From: Amaurobius ferox
Lineage: Eukaryota > Arthropoda > Arachnida > Araneae > Amaurobiidae
Direction of reading: 5' to 3'
Assembly (NCBI GenBank): GCA_951213105.1
Contig: OX578133.1
Span: forward strand, 139,958,813 to 140,022,812
DNA: 64,000 nucleotides
This document shows, piece after piece, positions 58,038-64,000 of the stretch. Made by a program: the position numbers and the translations under genes. How positions within the stretch are numbered: position 1 is the first letter of the stretch; each line of letters begins with the position of its first letter. A model generated the notes under the pieces. That model saw only the letters and a list, made by a program, of their open reading frames with translations. It was not told the origin of the DNA and made no database searches.

Positions 58038-58560
58038 GTTCCAATTGCCCGTGAGTGAGAACACCGATCGTTTTAATTGCTGCACGATGCGTCGTTCTGA
58101 TACGCGTTGCATGAGCTCTATAACATCATTGGCGGTGACAGTTTGATCATTTGCATGCCGAGTTTCGCAGCTGTAGCTCAATTTTTTTTATGGGTGCATT
58201 TATTTTTTTGCACCAAAGTGTATTTATTTTCTCCCCAATGACGAGCTAACTGAAATCCCAATTTGTTTTTAGAGATAAAAACTATTGAAAAAAAAATCAT
58301 ACACTAAATATATAAAATGAAAGCTCGTCTCATATCACTCTCTATTAATTCTCTACCTTTTCATTTTCATAAAGAAAACTTAGTTCCAACTGCCTGTAAG
58401 TGAGAACACCGTTCGTTTTAATTGCTGCACGATGCGTCGTTCTAATGCGCGTTGCATGAGCTCTATAACATCATTAGCGGTGACAGTTTGATCATTTGCA
58501 TAACACTTAAAATGGCATTTACATGCCGAGTCTCACATCACTCTCTATTAATTCTCTACC
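58038..58560. repeat. Direct repeat straddling the Tc1 right end
   Basis: About 115 bp at 58038-58157 (AGTGAGAACACCGATCG, TTGCTGCACGATGCGTCGTT, GACAGTTTGATCATTTGCAT) recurs at 58384-58505. A further ~40-bp unit (CACTCTCTATTAATTCTC) occurs near 58335 and 58540. One copy is in the Tc1 and the other outside it, suggesting a nearby duplication or a second, broken Tc1 end. Confidence 0.55.
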
Positions 58561-59109
58561 TCTTCATTTTCACAAACAAAACTCTTAACTGTAATCATTA
58601 CTTCCAGAAATTTCGTTTTCCTTAAATTACGTTTTAATATCGTTATTTATCATAATTTAATTACACGACTTAACAAGCGAGCAAGATATATTTGATATCG
58701 CCTCAAAAGACAAACGTGAAAAAAGGGAAAATGCAGCGGCTCATCTCATTGTCTTCAGCGCCAATGAAAATAAAACAAAGGCCTGTGTATTGTCTTCGGG
58801 TGTTATTTTTATCACACGAAACAAAAACCTCGAATTTCAGCAAGTTGAAAAACAAGCAGTGAAAGAAGGATTTCAGTGACAAATGACACTTGGCATCTTT
58901 ACAACTCGCCAACGAGATGAAAATTATCGCCAAGTATCTTTTTTTTTAAATAGAAATATACATAAGAATAGGAATGCTTTTCAGAAGTATAGTTGGTAAA
59001 TGCCTGTAACTCCATAATAGCTGTTTCGTTCAGACTGAGGGGTTGCTAAGAAACTTCGTACGTTTTAATTTTCTATTTAAGATACGATTTTTAAAGTGTA
59101 AACGCACAC
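58561..59109. other. No recognisable feature
   Basis: AT-rich sequence without motif-bearing open frames. Confidence 0.3.
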
Positions 59110-60380
59110 TTTTTTTTTTTTTTTTTGTCGACTTAAAATGGATCAGAATGTTCTCTTCCCAACAATGTATCACATTAGTTAATCCGCAAACTAGAAATTG
59201 AGAAACTTTCATTGTTTCCATATGCCACCCAGTTGCCTTGCCGACCCTTGTTTTTTTCGTGGTTTCTCCCAGAAAGTGTTTTTTGATGTAAATCATCTAT
59301 GGTTGGGGTATCTCTGGCTGAAATCGCAACCTTACGAAAAATGTAAACACTTTGGCCACTTATACCTCCGAACCTAATAGATAAAAAAATAAACGATTTT
59401 ACTTTGTTTTTATATTTCATTTCTTTTTTATTTATTTTATCTTATTTTTATGCAGTATGGTTTTATTTATGAAAGTATAAAAATAATTTCAATACTTTAA
59501 TATTTTGAACTTTTTTTTCGAAAAAAATTAAGTTTTCGTCCGAGCGATTTTTTGCCTCACTTTGCTTATTTTCACTCGAAATATCTTCTAACTAAACTAT
59601 AAAAGATTATATATGTATATAAATTGAAGAATTTTTATTTTACTTATATTATATATACCTGACATAGATCATTAATAGAAAATGTTCTGTTTATTTATTA
59701 TGTGACAAACATGTTCAGTAGGAAATCCAGTTTCCAGATTAGTAATTTCTTTTTACAAAGCTATTATAGTTTTCGGGGAATCGTCTTGTCAAGTTCAAGA
59801 AGATTAAAAAAATTTCCATATTGTAAGTTTGTAATGCTTATATCTCGAAAACTAAAAGTGCTATGAACTATAAGAAGTAATGTGTATCCCTTTGAAAATC
59901 CTACAAGGATATATAATTGGATTTATGGTTCAGGTCCTTGATTTTCAAAATATAGTAGTTGTAATTTTGGAATCATTATAAAATTTTGAATTACTTTGAA
60001 AAGGTGCTTTTAATTTCGATATTTTAATTTTTTGAACTGCTTTGAAAATGTTTAAAGACCACCCACCCACAAAGAATGATGTTATTTATGCAAAACAATT
60101 TCGGCTTCATCATCGGACTGGAGCCACTGCCAAAATTTTACTGTTTATGTTCCTTTTTCTCAACAACCACTGAACACAATATTCAAACTAAACTATGTAT
60201 GTGCATATTTTAACATAACATTATGAGAGTAAGTTGTTTACTTAAAAAATAAATAAATAGAAAAATAAACGTTGTGAAATTTTGGTTAAAAGCTGTGACC
60301 TTGGAAAAAATACATATTTTAAAAATTTCTGAAGCAAATTAAAAATAAGCTGTTAAAACGTGTAAATGTATTACACGTAC
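59110..60380 (+). repeat. Rep-D copy with ~850-bp insertion
   Basis: 59110-59284 and 60137-60380 together match 43830-44290 (TTGTCGACTTAAAATGG, CACATTAGTTAATCCGC, ACTGTTTATGTTCC, TGGTTAAAAGCTGTGACC). The interval of about 850 bp between them is absent from the other copy and holds no recognised ORF. Confidence 0.5.
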
Positions 60381-63252
60381 TGATGGGTACTTACAGTTTC
60401 TATAGTTTTATTTCATGGACTGCTGTTGACAGTTTTGACAAGCTTATTAAATCTGCGATTAAATTTGCAATAAAGCAATCAGATCAAGGTCACGATTGCC
60501 TTCTAATGATTAAGTATTAAACATATTTTCGTAACTTTCACATTGTGAAGTTGATTATCTAATAAAGTGCCTATTTAGTGATAAATAAGTATTTTTACTG
60601 TCATTTGTACTGCCAGGAAGGGGACTGGAATGTAATTTTAAATAAAGATTTCAATTTTAAGGAAGTGCAAATACGCTTCAGAGTTCACGGGATAAGAAAA
60701 AGAGGATGGGATAATCTTAGTCAGTACAGACATTTTTAATCTAAAAAATCTTAAAAAACATATCTTCAAAACAATACATTCTATTAATAATCAATGACTG
60801 GCTTTGAGATATTTGCTGTAGTGAAAAACCGGTCTTTACTGTTTGATGTGAAATCCACATTTGAAGACGAAATAATCCTTCAAATACAAAAGTAAGCACA
60901 AATATACCAAACCAATGAACTTAATTGAATTCATTGACACACACCCACGAATAGTTTGTAACAGCTTATAGTTACTAGGTTTACATACAATGCAATCAAT
61001 ACCAACAAGAAAGTTAAAAATAAACATCTGAATATCGAAATGCAAATTGAAATAATCACTTCGAGTAGGAAATTAAAAAGCATGTAATCCGATAAGATGT
61101 AACCACGGTTACGTAGATCTTACCAAATGTAGCCTTGAAACGGTGTATGGCATCGGAATAGAACTGTTTGATGAGATTTGATTTCAGGCACTTGAATGTA
61201 TCATGACATGACGTCATTGGACTGTACTTACTTTTCCCAGAATGTGAGCGGGGACGGAACGGAGGAAAAACGAACCTGCAGAATGGAATACCAACCAGTA
61301 CAGCACCTGTTGAAGTCTATCAATCGACATTCTCAATCCAATGAACTGTCTATAATCTCGTTCTATCGAAATCGAAAAACGTAACGAAATTGGGTTGGTT
61401 GTAAAAGAATAGAAATACGATGTGATTTTTTTTTGTTTTCATACAATCGATACTACAGCCCTTAGAAGAGAAATGCTCTGACGTGGTACCACACATCAAA
61501 GTTGATTAAAAAAAATATTCTAGATTTATTTCATATTTTCCCCTTTTAATTATTTTATTGCCTGTAGTAACTATTAAGAAATAAAATCAGGGCAGATTTC
61601 ATGAGTAGGTGAGTGTACTTTGAGAACATATGTTTTGCATTACTACAGCACTTGGACGGTGCACTTGAGACTGTGATAATTATCGTATCTTGCAGAAAAT
61701 GATCTATCTGATCTGATATGGATATTTACGTCAGTATCAAAGATGGTTTAATAATTTTTAAATATATAACATTTAAACGTGAAGTACGGCATCATGGTTC
61801 AAATTATAAAATACTTTTAGACTTTATTCGCAGTGCAGTTTCTTCCCAGAAATATTTCAAGAAAGTCACTTCTATGTTGGCAGCATCCCCACATTAGGCT
61901 CATGCCTAATAAAAAATATATCTTTTTCTTTTCTTTGAGAAATTTGCATAAAGACTATGCTGAAAGAGTAGCACCTTTTCGAAAATACATTTTCTAACGC
62001 TGGAGTCTAGGGCTATCAGATGATGTGAAGCAAAATCCACCAAAAATCTAATTGACAAATTTATAAAGATATTCTAATTATTTACTCATTAAAAATTAAA
62101 TAAAACTGTTTTAGGAAGTATTTCTCCCCCTCCAATTTAAGAGCATTTTCCCGATTTTCAAGGACGTTTTCCTAATTTTTAGGGTATTTCGTTATATCTT
62201 TAATGTTATTTTTTATAGGTTAATAAATTCTGGGAGTTATAACTATGTATGTGCCATGGAAATAGCATAGTACTCTTTAGACAAATAGAAGATCCTTTTG
62301 GGGTGAACTTTGGGAACTTAGGTAATTGCCTCATCTATTCCAATGATATATACTTTATGAGCAAGAACATTTGCAACTCCCCTCCTTCTGTATCATCATT
62401 CGTCGACCCAGGGGACATACGTCCTTCTGATCAACAACCCCTGAGATGATATAATTTATATATAGATTTTTGCATAGGAGCCCAATAAGTAATTCCGGAA
62501 TTGATGAAATACGGTAATTGAGAAAAGAAAAAAACAGAGAGAAATTTATATTAGATCGGTATATCTGGCAAGACTGCCATACCATTTTGACCGAGAGACA
62601 TTCGAACTCCATATGAAATCAACACAGAACTCCCCATCCCCCACCCCCAATTTATTTTTACTTGGCTGTTGAAGATCACTCAAATATGAATAATCTTATT
62701 TTTTTTTTCGCCATATCAAAATTCGTTGTCTGGGGAAAGCAATGTGTAGGACCCAGATATTTTTTTATTGCAACTATTAAAATTTTAAATAAATCTATAA
62801 TAATAAAGGAAAATGTCTGTCTGTTCATCTGTTTGTGCCGTCTATTGCGAAAAATATAACCATCGTATGGCCCTGAAATTTAGTGCATAGGTACTTCAGG
62901 ACACGTGACGATACGTCTCGGCGAGATTCTTTTAAAATTCGAATTAAATTTCAGTTATTTTATATTTTAGCACTATTTTGAGAAATTTTCGCACAAAAAT
63001 AGGTTCCTTAGCGACCAAAAATATTATCAGAGTTTCTATCTTACTTGCGTATAACAAAATAAATAAATAAATAAACTAAAAAGGCTATGAGAGAGCACTT
63101 GGATCGAAAAGAAGGAAAATTATTTGGCGGATTGCGTCAACAGGGGATAACGTTTAAAGGCGATTTGGAAATTAAACTATGTTATAAGGTTGTATGAAAT
63201 GCATTATTTAAATAGCGGGTGCTTACTACGACTCATTCAAGGTAACTCATTC

Positions 63253-63304
<52 letters not shown>

Positions 63305-64000
63305 TGAAGTAATAATAAAAATAATTAATTCAAGTAATTGTGAAATATTAACATCACCATAGAAGCAAAACCACTGCCATAATATGCCAATAATAGAAAA
63401 AATCATCACCGGCCCAAATTCGAAGATTAAAAAGAATTAAATTCATCTTCAGGTCTGAGTATTTAATACTAATTAACCCAAACAAATGTCTGTTTCAGAT
63501 TAGACAGTAGTACATCACTATAAATGGCCAAACTCAGATTACAGGCACCAAAAGATCAAAAAATGAAGATAAGAAACATTAGGAAAATTTGTATTACCAT
63601 GTGGCAGGAACCCTTCTTTTTTCACCACGTGTATATGCGATCAACCTCAACAGTATAATAAATATCTAGAAGCACCGGAATGAACATGGCGAAATACAAC
63701 CTAGGAGGCAGTACGAATGTTCACACAGGCACTTCCAGACCCGTCCAGTGAGTCAGAGCAAGAGATATCACTATTATCCGTATAAGTAAAACATAACATG
63801 AACATGAAGCAAAGATGAAAATTCTTACTAAACAAGTGATTCATAGAAGAAATGGATAAACTAGAATGCCACTATACACTATTATAAGGGCGCTCAAATC
63901 GTAGTTTCAAACTGGCTGAAGTTACAATTTTTTAGCGAAAACAAAATTCAAAACATTAATATTAATGTATCTTATATTCCGATTTCTTTATTTTTCTAAT
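60381..64000. other. No recognisable gene
   Basis: AT-rich. A TA microsatellite occupies about 63255-63300. The phrase AATAATAAAGGAAAATGTCTGTCTG (62800-62824) looks like the start of another dispersed repeat but has no partner in this window. Open frames (60836-61045, 62249-62449, 62355-62612) show no motif. Confidence 0.3.
63255..63300. repeat. TA microsatellite
   Basis: Uninterrupted TA dinucleotide run. Confidence 0.95.

Larger units (their letters stand above)
56621..58220 (-). mobile_element. Tc1 transposon, inactive, interrupted by SINE
   Basis: Terminal inverted repeats are visible as CACTCTGTTGCAATAAATA at 56622 and TTTATTTTTTTGCACCAAAGTG ending near 58219, next to TA. Removing the inserted SINE and its duplicated target leaves about 1.3 kb, the usual Tc1 size. 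The transposase lies on the minus strand (57993 to 56742) and is broken by frameshifts, a stop at the first catalytic region, and the SINE. Confidence 0.8.

Noticed and set aside
1..64000. CRISPR arrays, bacterial operons, promoters or ribosome binding sites
   Set aside because: The sequence is clearly eukaryotic (SINEs, Tc1, hAT, Penelope-like elements). The CAGA and TA repeats are microsatellites, not spaced arrays.

Overview
The window is AT-rich eukaryotic DNA built almost entirely from interspersed repeats. I find no intact host protein gene. An arthropod, most likely a spider, is suggested by Penelope-like retroelements of the permuted Naiad type (known from many invertebrates and abundant in spiders), Tc1 and hAT transposons, and a tRNA-derived SINE with a (CAA)n tail. 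That identification is an inference, because no host gene supports it.

Layout. 1-3140: two near-identical, 5'-truncated Naiad copies placed head to head, with arms of about 1.03 kb. 3141-5595: unassigned, with GC-rich patches and G/C runs. 5596-10091: clustered copies of an unclassified 1.27 kb family (here Rep-A) and one copy of a second family (Rep-B). 10092-15405: mostly unassigned, with a hammerhead-ribozyme-like motif at 11949-11994. 15405-22757: Rep-B and many Rep-A copies, one of them interrupted by a chimeric 5S rRNA/tRNA SINE and by a 63-bp micro-retroposon. 24500-27840: a decayed Naiad on the minus strand with the order GIY-YIG endonuclease, CxC domain, reverse transcriptase. 27841-31770: unassigned, with microsatellites and C runs. 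31770-33712: Rep-C and Rep-B. 33730-37656: an element with long terminal inverted repeats, flanked by TA and filled with Rep-A copies. 37659-43196: nothing recognised. 43197-47633: a truncated SINE, Rep-D, another tRNA-derived SINE, and a 2 kb fold-back element carrying four SINE-type insertions. 48490-54940: Rep-B and Rep-C copies and two hAT-like elements. 56621-58220: a dead Tc1 transposon interrupted by a full SINE. 58220-64000: Rep-D and unassigned AT-rich DNA.

How the parts relate. The tRNA-derived SINEs, the 5S-headed SINE and the 48-63 bp inserts share one 3' stem-loop (CCGGCCGTCC ... GGACGGTCTGGG). This suggests that one LINE machinery, not encoded here, mobilised them all. Target-site duplications date several events: SINEs are younger than the Rep-A, Rep-B, Tc1 and fold-back copies they interrupt, and a hAT element landed inside a Rep-C copy. 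The Naiad protein domains are the only well-recognised retroelement coding sequence, and all copies here are broken. Repeat family names Rep-A to Rep-D are labels used only in this report.
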